31,416 nt of DNA from the IMG/VR virus record IMGVR_UViG_3300029309_000199, positions 1-31,416 of that record; one strand, written 5' to 3'. Both the position numbers and the translations under genes were made by a program. Below the pieces are notes generated by a model, which worked only from the letters and a program-made list of their open reading frames with translations, had not been told where the DNA came from and made no database searches. Of this stretch, positions 17,225-26,031 are shown piece by piece (positions within the stretch are counted from its first letter, which is position 1; each line of letters opens with the position of its first letter). The DNA comes from a virus.

Positions 17225-18055
17225 ATGGATTTAAACAAAATCAAAAGTCGTTTAGACAACCTAAATCAGGCTGCTAAACCTAAAAACACAGAAAAAAAAG
17301 ACTATACTTTAGTCTATTGGAAACCAAAAGAAGAAGGAAAATATCAAATTAGATTTGTACCTTCAAAAATCAACAAGGATAACCCATTTCAAGAAGTTTT
17401 TATGCATTATGGAGTTGGAAAATACCCAATAGTAGCATTAACAAACTGGGGAGAAGATGATCCAATAGTTGATTTTACTAAAAAATTAAGAAAATCATCT
17501 GAATCAGAAAACTGGAGACTAGCAAAACAACTAGACCCTAAAATGAGAGTATTCGCTCCTGTTATTGTTAGAGGAGAAGAAGATAAAGGTGTTAGATTAT
17601 TTGAATTTAGTAAAACTATTTATATGGAATTACTATCAATTGCAGATGATGAGGATTATGGTGATTTTACAGATGTAGCTCAAGGTTTTGACTTTGTAGT
17701 TAATGCTTCTAAAGTACAAGATAGACCGGGATTTGCTCTTAGTTTAAGACCTAAACCAAAGCAATCACAGCTTAGTTCAGATGCTTCTCAAATTCAAACT
17801 TGGTTAGATAACCAACCAATTTTATTAGAGGAAAGATATAAATACACTTACGATAAACTAAAAGAAGAATTACAAACATTCATATCTGGAGGTGAAGAAA
17901 AAGAAGATGATATTATATCTGAACCTGCTAGTGGTTTTGAAGATGATTCACCAGCTAAAGAACAAAAGAAATTTACATTATCAACTCAAGGTACACCAAA
18001 AAAAGCAAAATCAGAGGAATTTGATTCACTTTTTGAGGATGATTTACCATTTTAA
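17225..18055 (+). CDS. Single-stranded DNA-binding protein (T4 gp32-like)
   Basis: A 276-residue protein (T4 gp32 has 301). It coats ssDNA and organises replication and recombination proteins. Evidence: the OB-fold-like core begins YWKPKEEGKYQIRFVPSK (about residues 31-48) and continues through HYGVGKYPIVALTNWGEDDP; residues 180-225 are helical. The tail (about 225-276) is acidic and ends FDSLFEDDLPF, a typical SSB tail for partner binding. Unlike T4 gp32 there is no cysteine anywhere, so the gp32 zinc site is absent. It is followed 10 bases later by uvsX, as expected for a gp32-uvsX-rnh-gp41 cluster, and preceded by an early-type promoter. Confidence 0.88.
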   Translation: MDLNKIKSRLDNLNQAAKPKNTEKKDYTLVYWKPKEEGKYQIRFVPSKINKDNPFQEVFMHYGVGKYPIVALTNWGEDDPIVDFTKKLRKSSESENWRLAKQLDPKMRVFAPVIVRGEEDKGVRLFEFSKTIYMELLSIADDEDYGDFTDVAQGFDFVVNASKVQDRPGFALSLRPKPKQSQLSSDASQIQTWLDNQPILLEERYKYTYDKLKEELQTFISGGEEKEDDIISEPASGFEDDSPAKEQKKFTLSTQGTPKKAKSEEFDSLFEDDLPF

Positions 18056-18065
18056 TTAGATTTAT

Positions 18066-19142
18066 ATGCCTAGAGTAAAAAAATCATTATCGGAGGCAGT
18101 CTCCAAAGAAATAAGATCTAAGTTTGATTTAAGTTCCTTCAAGGAAAAGAAGGGACTAAAACAAAATGTTAAGTTTAAAGAACAAACTTGGATACCACTT
18201 TCACAAGCATTTCAAGATGTTACCTCAATACCAGGTATTCCTCAAGGACACATTGTTTTATTAAGAGGACATTCGGATACAGGTAAAACAACAGCATTAT
18301 TAGAAACAGCAGTATCAGCTCAAAAAAGAGGTGTTCTACCTGTTTTTATTATTACAGAGATGAAGTGGAATTGGGAACATGCAAAGCAAATGGGATTGCA
18401 AGTAGAAGAAGTAGTAGATAAAGATACTGGAGAAATCACAAATTACGAAGGTGAATTTATTTATGCTGATAGAGAAACTATCCACACTATAGAAGACGTA
18501 GCTAAATTTATTTTAGATTTAATTGATGAGCAGAAAAGAGGTAATTTACCCTATGATTTAGTATTCTTATGGGATTCAATAGGATCAGTACCTTGTGAAA
18601 TGTCTGTTAAATCAAATAAAAATAATAATGAATGGAATGCAGGTGCAATGTCTACACAATTTGGAAACAGTGTTAACCAAAGAATTACATTATCAAGAAA
18701 AGAATCATCTGAATTTACTAATACATTAGTTTGTATTAATAAAGTATGGACAGCAAAAGCAGAATCACCAATGGGTAAACCAAAACTAATGAATAAAGGT
18801 GGATTTGCAATGTGGTTTGATTCTACATTTGTAGTTACATTTGGTAATATTTCAAATGCTGGTACATCTAAAATTAAAGCAATTAAAGATGGTAAACAAG
18901 TAGAATTTGCTAAACGAGTTAATTTACAGATTGATAAAAACCATATTAATGGAGTTACTACAAGAGGTAAAATTGTAATGACACCACATGGTTTTATTAA
19001 TGACAATGATAAGGAACTTAAAGAGTATAAGAACGAGAATGCACAAGCTTGGAAAGACATATTAGGTGGAGCAGATTTTACAATTGTAGAAGAAGAGCAA
19101 GCATACAACGACATTACTACTTACACAGAAGAACCACAATAA
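18066..19142 (+). CDS. uvsX: Recombinase UvsX (RecA-like)
   Basis: A 358-residue RecA-family strand-exchange ATPase (T4 UvsX has 391). Walker A is GHSDTGKTT at residues 68-76, and the Walker B strand is LVFLWDSIGSVP near 160-171. A QFGNSVNQRITLSRK segment and the ITEMKWNWEH motif after the ATP loop are typical of T4-like UvsX. The C-terminal 40 residues are acidic. It catalyses recombination-dependent replication and repair on gp32-coated DNA. Placement right after the gp32-like gene and before the 5' nuclease supports the call. The start at 18066 gives a natural lysine-rich N-terminus. Confidence 0.92.
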   Translation: MPRVKKSLSEAVSKEIRSKFDLSSFKEKKGLKQNVKFKEQTWIPLSQAFQDVTSIPGIPQGHIVLLRGHSDTGKTTALLETAVSAQKRGVLPVFIITEMKWNWEHAKQMGLQVEEVVDKDTGEITNYEGEFIYADRETIHTIEDVAKFILDLIDEQKRGNLPYDLVFLWDSIGSVPCEMSVKSNKNNNEWNAGAMSTQFGNSVNQRITLSRKESSEFTNTLVCINKVWTAKAESPMGKPKLMNKGGFAMWFDSTFVVTFGNISNAGTSKIKAIKDGKQVEFAKRVNLQIDKNHINGVTTRGKIVMTPHGFINDNDKELKEYKNENAQAWKDILGGADFTIVEEEQAYNDITTYTEEPQ

Positions 19143-19146
19143 AATT

Positions 19147-20172
19147 ATGGACAAGAAAAACTTACTTAAACTTCTCAATGATACTGAGGAGAATGATACC
19201 GGCTCATCTGAAGGTACAAGAACACTACTTATAGATGGTTTAAATTTATTTTTTAGAAATTTCGCTATGATGAATATGGTTAATCCAAGTGGTATTCACA
19301 TAGGAGGTTTGGGTGGGTTTTTCCGTTCATTAGGAGCTGAAATTCGTAGAACACAACCTGATCAAGTTTATGTTGTATTTGATGGAGCATCTTCTACTAC
19401 AAATAGAAAAAATATAATATCAGAATATAAATCAGGTAGAGAAGATCAACGAGTTACAAATTGGGAAGTATTTGATTCATTAGATGATGAGCATGATTCT
19501 AAAATAGATCAAATAGTTAGAGTAATACATTATTTAAAAACATTACCAGTCAAAACTGTTATATTAGATAAAGTTGAGGCGGACGATATTATAGCTTATC
19601 TGTGTGATACATTACCAAATCACCCAGAAGATAAAATATTCATAGTATCTAGTGATAAGGATTTTTTACAGTTGGTAAACAAAAATGTTATTGTTTATAG
19701 ACCAATGGAAAAGAAATATTACACTGAAGAAGTATTTAAAGAAAAATATAAAATGTCTCCTCAAAACTTTATTTTACATAAAACACTTTTAGGAGATAAT
19801 TCAGATAAAATTAAAGGGGTTAAAGGATTAGGTGAAAAGGGATTACTTAAAAAATTTCCTGAACTATCAGAACGTAATCTTACATTTGATGATATTTTTG
19901 AAATATGTGAGAAGAAATTTAAAGAACATGTTGTATATGCTCGTATTATACAGGGTGTGGATGATTTAGAAAAAAATTATAAAGTAATGGATTTATCAAA
20001 TCCAATGATAGATGAAAATGAAAAAAAATACTTAAATGAAGTTGTCAAATCAAAAGAATTAAATTACATTCCTGAGCAGTTCATTTCGTTATATAACGAA
20101 GATCAGTTAGGTGGAATGATTAGAAATTTAGATTATTGGTTAAAAGAAAATTTTGAAAGGTTATATAAATGA
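19147..20172 (+). CDS. RNase H / 5'-3' flap nuclease (T4 rnh-like)
   Basis: A 341-residue member of the FEN/T4 RNase H family (T4 RNase H has 305), which removes RNA primers from lagging-strand fragments. Metal-binding carboxylates are visible in order: TLLIDGLNLFFRNF (D30), VYVVFDGASSTTNRK (D79), VEADDIIAYL, and VSSDKDFLQL. The helix-three-turn-helix segment GDNSDKIKGVKGLGEKG follows and binds the DNA behind the cut. About 25 residues precede the first strand, a little more than usual. Its stop overlaps the helicase start (ATGA), so the two are translationally coupled. Confidence 0.88.
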   Translation: MDKKNLLKLLNDTEENDTGSSEGTRTLLIDGLNLFFRNFAMMNMVNPSGIHIGGLGGFFRSLGAEIRRTQPDQVYVVFDGASSTTNRKNIISEYKSGREDQRVTNWEVFDSLDDEHDSKIDQIVRVIHYLKTLPVKTVILDKVEADDIIAYLCDTLPNHPEDKIFIVSSDKDFLQLVNKNVIVYRPMEKKYYTEEVFKEKYKMSPQNFILHKTLLGDNSDKIKGVKGLGEKGLLKKFPELSERNLTFDDIFEICEKKFKEHVVYARIIQGVDDLEKNYKVMDLSNPMIDENEKKYLNEVVKSKELNYIPEQFISLYNEDQLGGMIRNLDYWLKENFERLYK

Positions 20173-21521
20173 CATTAAAAAGTATACAAGAGTACGGTAA
20201 GGGATTTCAAATAAAGGTTTTATCTTCTTTATTAACACATAAAGAATTTTTAGCTAATATATATGATATTTTAAATGAAGAAGATTTTAACAACCAAGCA
20301 CATAGATGGATTGTTAAAGAAATTATAAAATATTATGATAAGTATCATACTACACCTTCATTGGATATACTTAAAGTTGAGGTTAAAAAAATAGAAAACG
20401 AAGTACTACAACTATCAATTAAAGAACAATTAAGAGAAGCATACATAGCTTCAGATGAAGATTTAAAATACGTACAAGAAGAATTTTCTACATTCTGTAA
20501 AAATCAGGCGCTTAAAAAAGCACTACTATCATCTGTAGATTTACTAAAAGCAGGTGATTATGATTCTATAAAATTATTAGTAGAAAATGCTATGAAAGCA
20601 GGTGCTGATAAGAATATAGGACACGAATACAACTTAGATATAGAAACCAGATATAGAGAAGACAATAGAATGCCAGTTGCTACACCTTGGCCTAAAATAA
20701 ATGATTTACTACAAGGTGGATTAGGACAGGGAGATTTTGGTTTAGTATTTGGAAACCCTGGAGGTGGTAAAAGTTGGTGTTTAGTAGCATTAGGTGGACA
20801 TGCTATTAGAATGGGTTACAATGTTCTGCACTATACTTTAGAACTTGGAGAAGATTATGTTGGAAGACGTTATGATTCTTTCTTTACTAAAATACCTGTT
20901 AATAAAATAATGTTGGAAAAAGAAAGTGTAGAAGAGGTGATACCACAATTACCTGGAAAATTAGTAATTAAAGAATTTCCTACTGGGAGAGCAAGTATTC
21001 ACACAGTAGAATCCCATATTAGAAAATGTATAGACCAAGATGTCAAGCCAGATCTTATACTAATTGACTATGTTGACCTTCTTTCATCAAAAAGAAAGAA
21101 TGTTGATCGCAAGTATGAAATAGATGATATTTATACTAGTACAAAAGGTCTTGCTAGAGAATTAAATTTACCAATATGGTCAGTTTCTCAAGTAAACCGA
21201 GCAGGTGCGAAAGACGATGTTATAGAAGGAGACAAAGCAGCTGGATCTTATGATAAAATAATGATAACAGATTTTTGTCTTTCCCTGTCTAGAAAATCGA
21301 AAGATAAAATAGAAGGTACCGGAAGGTTCCATGTAATGAAAAATAGGTACGGAATGGATGGTTTAACATTTGGAGTAAAAGCTGATACATCAACAGGACA
21401 TTTTGAGGTTCATGATTATAATGAGGAAAATGAATTAGTGGCTCCTTCAATACCAGTTAACCCACATTCTAACCTGGATCATTTTGATCTAAAACGACTA
21501 AATCGAGAGTTTAATTCTTAA
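20169..21521 (+). CDS. Replicative DNA helicase (T4 gp41 / DnaB-like)
   Basis: A 450-residue DnaB-family hexameric helicase (T4 gp41 has 475). The N-terminal domain (about 1-140) is helical, as in DnaB. The RecA-like domain has Walker A GNPGGGKS (195-202), the HYTLELGEDYVGRR segment after it, Walker B DLILIDYVDLL near 294-304, and SVSQVNRAG near 331, corresponding to the Gln/Asn sensor. It unwinds DNA ahead of the phage polymerase and works with a primase not seen in this window. It overlaps the 5' nuclease gene by 4 bases and precedes the ribonucleotide reductase gene. Confidence 0.92.
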   Translation: MTLKSIQEYGKGFQIKVLSSLLTHKEFLANIYDILNEEDFNNQAHRWIVKEIIKYYDKYHTTPSLDILKVEVKKIENEVLQLSIKEQLREAYIASDEDLKYVQEEFSTFCKNQALKKALLSSVDLLKAGDYDSIKLLVENAMKAGADKNIGHEYNLDIETRYREDNRMPVATPWPKINDLLQGGLGQGDFGLVFGNPGGGKSWCLVALGGHAIRMGYNVLHYTLELGEDYVGRRYDSFFTKIPVNKIMLEKESVEEVIPQLPGKLVIKEFPTGRASIHTVESHIRKCIDQDVKPDLILIDYVDLLSSKRKNVDRKYEIDDIYTSTKGLARELNLPIWSVSQVNRAGAKDDVIEGDKAAGSYDKIMITDFCLSLSRKSKDKIEGTGRFHVMKNRYGMDGLTFGVKADTSTGHFEVHDYNEENELVAPSIPVNPHSNLDHFDLKRLNREFNS

Positions 21522-21535
21522 AAATTAATAAAATT

Positions 21536-23398
21536 ATGGCAAATTTAAATATGTCCCAGGAGATTCTATCTAAAATTGTAGTGTATAACAAATATGCAAA
21601 ATATGATAGGGATAAGGGAAGAAGAGAAACATGGACGGAAATAGTAGATAGAAATAAAACTATGCATTTATCAAAATTTCCAAATTTAAAAGAAGAAATA
21701 GAAGAAGTATATAAATTTGTATACGATAAAAAAGTTTTACCTTCAATGAGAAGTTTACAATTTGCAGGTAAGCCTATTGAAATAAATAACTCTCGAATAT
21801 TTAATTGTTCTTATTTACCTGTAGATGATTGGAGATCATTTAGTGAAGTAATGTTTTTACTACTTTCTGGATGTGGGGTAGGTTATTCTGTACAAAATCA
21901 CCACATAGAAAAACTTCCTGAAATAAAGGTACCAACTAAAACTAGAAGATTTTTAGTAGGGGATTCTATAGAAGGATGGGCTGATGCAGTAAAAGTTCTA
22001 ATGAAATCTTATTTTGGTATATCTAATTCAAGACCTAAATTTGATTTTAGAGACATTAGACCTAAAGGAGCAGAACTAATTACAGTAGGAGGTAAAGCAC
22101 CAGGTCCAGAACCATTAAAAGAATGCTTATTCCAAATACAAAAAGTTTTAGATAGAAAAAAAGATGGAGAACAGTTAAAACCAATAGAAGCACATGATAT
22201 TATTTGTCATATAGCTGATGCTGTACTATCTGGTGGTATTAGAAGAGCAGCACTAATTTCATTATTTGATTTACATGATGAAGAGATGTTAACTTCAAAA
22301 TATGGTTTTTGGTGGGAGAAAAATCCTCAAAGAGGTAGAGCTAATAATTCTGCTGTAGTAATTAGATCTAAAGTAAGAAAAAAAGATTTCTTTCAATTAT
22401 GGGATAAAATAGTAGCCAGTAATTCAGGTGAACCTGGTGTTTATTTTTCAAATGATAAAGATTGGGGAACTAATCCATGCTGTGAAATAGCCTTAAGACC
22501 TTACCAATTTTGTAATTTAACAGAAATTAATGTTTCAGACATTGAAACACAAGAAGAATTAAATGCAAGAGTAAAAGCAGGAGCGTTTTTAGGTACATTA
22601 CAAGCTAGCTATACTGATTTTCATTATTTAAGAGATATTTGGAGAAGAACAACTGAAAGGGATGCTTTACTAGGAGTAGGAATGACAGGAATAGGATCAG
22701 GTAATATTTTAAAATTTAATTTAAAAGAAGCAGCTCAAGAAGCTAAAACGGCTAATGCCGAAATAGCAAAAATTATAGGTATTAATAAAGCAGCTAGAGT
22801 AACTACAGTTAAACCATCAGGAACTAGTTCATTAGTATTAGGAACATCATCGGGTATTCATGCTTGGCATAATGATTATTACATTAGAAGAATGAGATTA
22901 GGTAAAAATGAAGCTTTATATGAATACTTGGCAAGTAATAATCCTAAACTAATAGAAGATGATTTCTTTAAACCTACTTTACAAGGTGTAGTTTCTTTAC
23001 CTCAAAAAGCACCTGAAGGAGCTATATTAAGAACTGAATCTGCTTTGGAACTACTTGAAAGAACTAAAAAATTCAATGTAGAATGGGTAAAAGAGGGTCA
23101 TAGAAAAGGAGATAACACTAATAATGTTTCAGCTACAATATCAGTTAAAGAAGAAGAATGGGAAAATGTGGGTAAATGGATGTGGGAAAATAGAAGAACT
23201 TTTAATGGTTTAGCTGTTTTACCTTATGATAATGGATCTTATACCCAAGCCCCATTTGAGGATATAGATGAAGAAATGTATCTTAAAATGGAAAAATATT
23301 TAAAAAACATTGATTTAACATTAGTTAAAGAAACTTCAGATGAAACTGATTTAAATAATCAAGTAGCATGTGCTGGAGGAGCTTGTGAAATAGTTTAA
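21536..23398 (+). CDS. nrdJ: Class II (adenosylcobalamin-dependent) ribonucleotide reductase
   Basis: A 620-residue monomeric reductase making deoxynucleotides for replication. The radical-site motif is TNPCCEI (C315, E317). The reducing pair is C91 (FNCSYLPVDDW) and C326 (FCNLTEIN). The C-terminal shuttle pair is C612/C617 in ACAGGAC. The conserved KPSGTSSLVLGTSSGIH loop is near 425. The GGIRRAAL stretch and absence of an ATP-cone resemble the compact monomeric type (Lactobacillus enzyme 739 residues), so this is a shortened form. Substrate level (di- or triphosphate) cannot be told. Needing B12 means the host must make or import cobalamin. It starts 14 bases after the helicase. Confidence 0.9.
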   Translation: MANLNMSQEILSKIVVYNKYAKYDRDKGRRETWTEIVDRNKTMHLSKFPNLKEEIEEVYKFVYDKKVLPSMRSLQFAGKPIEINNSRIFNCSYLPVDDWRSFSEVMFLLLSGCGVGYSVQNHHIEKLPEIKVPTKTRRFLVGDSIEGWADAVKVLMKSYFGISNSRPKFDFRDIRPKGAELITVGGKAPGPEPLKECLFQIQKVLDRKKDGEQLKPIEAHDIICHIADAVLSGGIRRAALISLFDLHDEEMLTSKYGFWWEKNPQRGRANNSAVVIRSKVRKKDFFQLWDKIVASNSGEPGVYFSNDKDWGTNPCCEIALRPYQFCNLTEINVSDIETQEELNARVKAGAFLGTLQASYTDFHYLRDIWRRTTERDALLGVGMTGIGSGNILKFNLKEAAQEAKTANAEIAKIIGINKAARVTTVKPSGTSSLVLGTSSGIHAWHNDYYIRRMRLGKNEALYEYLASNNPKLIEDDFFKPTLQGVVSLPQKAPEGAILRTESALELLERTKKFNVEWVKEGHRKGDNTNNVSATISVKEEEWENVGKWMWENRRTFNGLAVLPYDNGSYTQAPFEDIDEEMYLKMEKYLKNIDLTLVKETSDETDLNNQVACAGGACEIV

Positions 23399-23408
23399 CT
23401 TTTTCACA

Positions 23409-23419
23409 TATTTATATAA
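23409..23419 (+). promoter_or_regulatory. Late-type motif (TATTTATATAA) before the small AT-hook and lysis genes
   Basis: TATTTATATAA is a variant of TATTTATAA with an inserted TA. It begins 11 bases after the nrdJ stop and ends 19 bases before the ATG at 23439. It would give the small AT-hook/holin/endolysin block late expression separate from the replication genes. Confidence 0.45.
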
Positions 23420-23438
23420 AACAACAAAATAAAAATAA

Positions 23439-23669
23439 ATGAAATATTTAAGAAGATTTTGGAATTGGTTACTAGGAAAAACTACTATTGACGAGAAAAT
23501 CGAAGCTAAAGTAGACGAAATTGTTGAAGAAGTAAAAGAACGAGTTGATAGGATAAAAGAAGAAGTTGCTGATGTAAAAGCAGCGGCTTCTGAAGTAGCT
23601 AATCAAGCAAAAGACGTAGTTGATGCTGCCAAAGGTAAAAAACGAAGAGGTAGACCTAAAAAAAAATAG
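23439..23669 (+). CDS. Small basic coiled-coil protein with C-terminal AT-hook
   Basis: A 76-residue protein. The N-terminus MKYLRRFWNWLLGKT is amphipathic and aromatic/basic, able to sit on a membrane. Residues 17-64 are a regular charged helix (Glu/Lys/Val/Ala heptads). The C-terminus GKKRRGRPKKK contains the AT-hook core RGRP (70-73), which binds the minor groove of AT-rich DNA. The combination suggests a small nucleoid-type protein, perhaps linking DNA to the membrane or packaged with it; this is inference. It follows a late-type motif and precedes the holin-like gene by 35 bases. Confidence 0.72.
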   Translation: MKYLRRFWNWLLGKTTIDEKIEAKVDEIVEEVKERVDRIKEEVADVKAAASEVANQAKDVVDAAKGKKRRGRPKKK

Positions 23670-23704
23670 TCAACTAAATAATTAAGTTTTAAAAAAATAG
23701 TTTT

Positions 23705-23980
23705 ATGAGATTAATAACTTATATAAAACATAAACTTATGGCTTTTAGAGACATGTTTAAGGATGAAAATGACATTAATGAAAAAAATGTTGTTGGGTTT
23801 GCATCCTTTGCTGTAATGGTAATATTTGCAATTGCGGATATAATTACTGGGTGGGTAGGAGACCCTTTAACAATTAATGAATTTATTTATAATTCATTTT
23901 TATGGATTACCCTAGGTAGCTTTGGTATAGCTGAAGCAGGAAAAATATTTGGTGGTAAAAAAGATAATATTGAAGAATAA
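23705..23980 (+). CDS. Holin-like membrane protein
   Basis: A 91-residue protein with two predicted membrane helices, about residues 29-50 (VVGFASFAVMVIFAIADIIT) and 60-83 (FIYNSFLWITLGSFGIAEAG), separated by a short loop. The N-terminus is basic and the C-terminus charged (GGKKDNIEE). Its stop codon TAA shares its last A with the ATG of the endolysin gene, so the pair is translationally coupled. Size, topology and partner fit a holin that permeabilises the inner membrane to time lysis. The call rests on context, as holins have little sequence conservation. Confidence 0.7.
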   Translation: MRLITYIKHKLMAFRDMFKDENDINEKNVVGFASFAVMVIFAIADIITGWVGDPLTINEFIYNSFLWITLGSFGIAEAGKIFGGKKDNIEE

Positions 23981-24927
23981 TGTTACTAAAAAAAGGATCA
24001 AGAGGACCAGATGTTAAAGAATTACAAGAAGCTCTAGGATTAGCAGCAGACGGTATATTTGGTTCTGGCACTGAAGCAGCAGTAAAAAAATTTCAAAAAG
24101 AAAATAATTTAGATGTTGATGGTTTAGTAGGTAAAGGTACTTGGGAGGCTTTAGGTTTAGATACTGATACCTCAGATTGGAACCCTGCTACAGACAAAGA
24201 TGGTAAATTAGAATATTTGGGTAAATATACTACTAAAGATGGTTTAGAAATAGATAGAGCTTATTTAGATGGAGATGAATATGTAAGAGATTATGGTAAA
24301 ATAGAACCATTAGGATTTTTTATTCATCACACTGCTGGCTGGGATAATCCTTATAATACAATTAATAACTGGAACCGGGATACAAGAGGTAGAGTAGCTA
24401 CACAATATTGTATAGGTGGTACTAATGTAAAAGGTAAAGATGCACCTCATGATGGTGTAGTAGTAGAATGTTTTCCAAATAACTATTTAGGATGGCATTT
24501 AGGTAAAGTAGGTGGATTTGCTATATCTAAATTTTCAGGAGGTGTAGAATTAAACAATTTTGGTTATTTAACTAAAAAAGGAGATAAATACTACACTTAT
24601 GTTAATACAGAAGTTAAACCAGAATATGTTTGTGATTTAGGATATAAATTTAGGGGCCACCAATACTGGCATGCTTACTCAGATAAGCAAATAGAAAGTT
24701 TAAGACTACTTATTTTACATTTAAAAGACATTTATCCAAAAATGGATCTAGAAAATGGTATTCCTAAAATGTTAAAAGAAGGAGTACACCCAAAAGAAGC
24801 ATTTGAGTTTAACGAAGATGCATATAATGCAAAACAATTTGGGTTATGGTCACACACATCTGTAAGAAAAGACAAGTTTGATTGTTTTCCTCAAGAGGAA
24901 CTTGTCAATATGCTAAGGAATTTGTAA
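23980..24927 (+). CDS. Endolysin: N-acetylmuramoyl-L-alanine amidase with peptidoglycan-binding domain
   Basis: A 315-residue enzyme. Residues 1-60 form a PG_binding_1 domain (KGSRGPDVKELQEALGL, DGIFGSGTEAAVKKFQ, DGLVGKGTWEALG). Residues about 108-250 form an Amidase_2-type domain with FFIHHTAG (H116/H117), GWHLG (H173), GVELNN (E190) and FRGHQYWHAYSDKQ, consistent with the zinc site and catalytic residues. It cuts the bond between N-acetylmuramic acid and L-alanine in the wall. There is no signal peptide, so it needs the holin encoded just upstream. It is distinct from the M15-type peptidase domain of the hub, which would act on entry. Confidence 0.92.
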   Translation: MLLKKGSRGPDVKELQEALGLAADGIFGSGTEAAVKKFQKENNLDVDGLVGKGTWEALGLDTDTSDWNPATDKDGKLEYLGKYTTKDGLEIDRAYLDGDEYVRDYGKIEPLGFFIHHTAGWDNPYNTINNWNRDTRGRVATQYCIGGTNVKGKDAPHDGVVVECFPNNYLGWHLGKVGGFAISKFSGGVELNNFGYLTKKGDKYYTYVNTEVKPEYVCDLGYKFRGHQYWHAYSDKQIESLRLLILHLKDIYPKMDLENGIPKMLKEGVHPKEAFEFNEDAYNAKQFGLWSHTSVRKDKFDCFPQEELVNMLRNL

Positions 24928-24936
24928 ATTAATCTT

Positions 24937-26025
24937 ATGATTAAAAAAATAACAGATAGGATATTCCCTGCTTTAATTGCTTTATCTGCACTTTCCGTAT
25001 CTGCTTCGGCAGCATTTTACTCAATTAGTGGATTAAGTAAGTTATTTGCAGGAGCAGCATTTGCAGTTATAGTAATGGCAGCTTCATTAGAAGTAGCTAA
25101 ATTAGTAATAGCATCTTTACTTTACCAATACAGAAAAACATTACCATTTTTACTTAAAGCTTATTTATCTATTGCTTGTGTTGTATTAATATTAATTACT
25201 TCAATGGGTATATATGGGTTTTTATCTGCTGCTTACCAGGATACAGCAAATAAAGAAGGTAATGTTGAAACTCGCATTGTATTAATAGAAACTAAAAGAG
25301 ATAATGTTAAAGAACAATTGGAAGTTTATACTGAAGAAAAAACATCTATAAATGAAGCAGTAGCTGAACTTAGAAAAGGTTTATCTAATAATAAAATACA
25401 GTGGAGAGATAAAGAAACTAACCAAATTATTACTTCAACTTCTAGTAGAACTAGAAAAGCACTAGAAAAACAATTAGATCAAGCCATAATTAGACAAACA
25501 GAAATAAATGCCAAAGTGGATGTTTTAAATGAAAAAATATTTGAATATGAAACTGAAATAGTAGAAACTAGAATAGGAGATGGTTCTACAAGTGAATTAG
25601 GCCCACTTAAATATCTTTCAGGTTTAACAGGTTTACCAATGGATAGAATAATAAACTATCTTTTATTAACAATAATATTTGTATTTGATCCTCTAGCAAT
25701 AGCATTAGTAATAGCAGCTAATTTTGCATTTGCTGGATTAAGAAAACCAACCAGAGAAAATTTATATGGTGAAACAGTAGAATGTTCTGTTCCTGAAGGC
25801 AAAGAATTTAATACACCTTATGATATAGATGATTTAATAGAATCAGAACCTGAAGAAGAAGTTAATGATGATTCCCAAACTATAAATGAAAAAGAAGAAC
25901 AAATCAAAAAATTAGAAGAAGAAGCAGCTAAAATGGAAAATAGACCACTTTTTGAGAATGCTTATAATAAAGTAAAAAATCAAATTAAAAAATTAAGGGA
26001 TGAAGATAATACGATTACTTACTAA
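24937..26025 (+). CDS. Four-helix membrane protein with coiled coils, unknown
   Basis: A 362-residue protein. Predicted membrane helices lie at about residues 10-31, 36-63 and 72-98, then a charged coiled-coil region to about 210 (KRDNVKEQLEVYTEEKTSIN, later KALEKQLDQAIIRQTEINAK), a fourth helix about 238-265 (INYLLLTIIFVFDPLAIALV), and an acidic, charged tail. It is not an obvious spanin, which would have one helix or a lipobox. It starts 9 bases after the endolysin and ends before the next early promoter, so it belongs to the lysis block. A role in envelope remodelling, lysis control or superinfection exclusion is possible. I recognise no named family. Confidence 0.72.
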   Translation: MIKKITDRIFPALIALSALSVSASAAFYSISGLSKLFAGAAFAVIVMAASLEVAKLVIASLLYQYRKTLPFLLKAYLSIACVVLILITSMGIYGFLSAAYQDTANKEGNVETRIVLIETKRDNVKEQLEVYTEEKTSINEAVAELRKGLSNNKIQWRDKETNQIITSTSSRTRKALEKQLDQAIIRQTEINAKVDVLNEKIFEYETEIVETRIGDGSTSELGPLKYLSGLTGLPMDRIINYLLLTIIFVFDPLAIALVIAANFAFAGLRKPTRENLYGETVECSVPEGKEFNTPYDIDDLIESEPEEEVNDDSQTINEKEEQIKKLEEEAAKMENRPLFENAYNKVKNQIKKLRDEDNTITY

Positions 26026-26031
26026 AAGTAT

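Noticed and set aside
19049-19234. Short + strand frame spanning the uvsX end and rnh start
   Set aside because: The two real genes explain the region; the frame is Arg-rich noise with no own leader.
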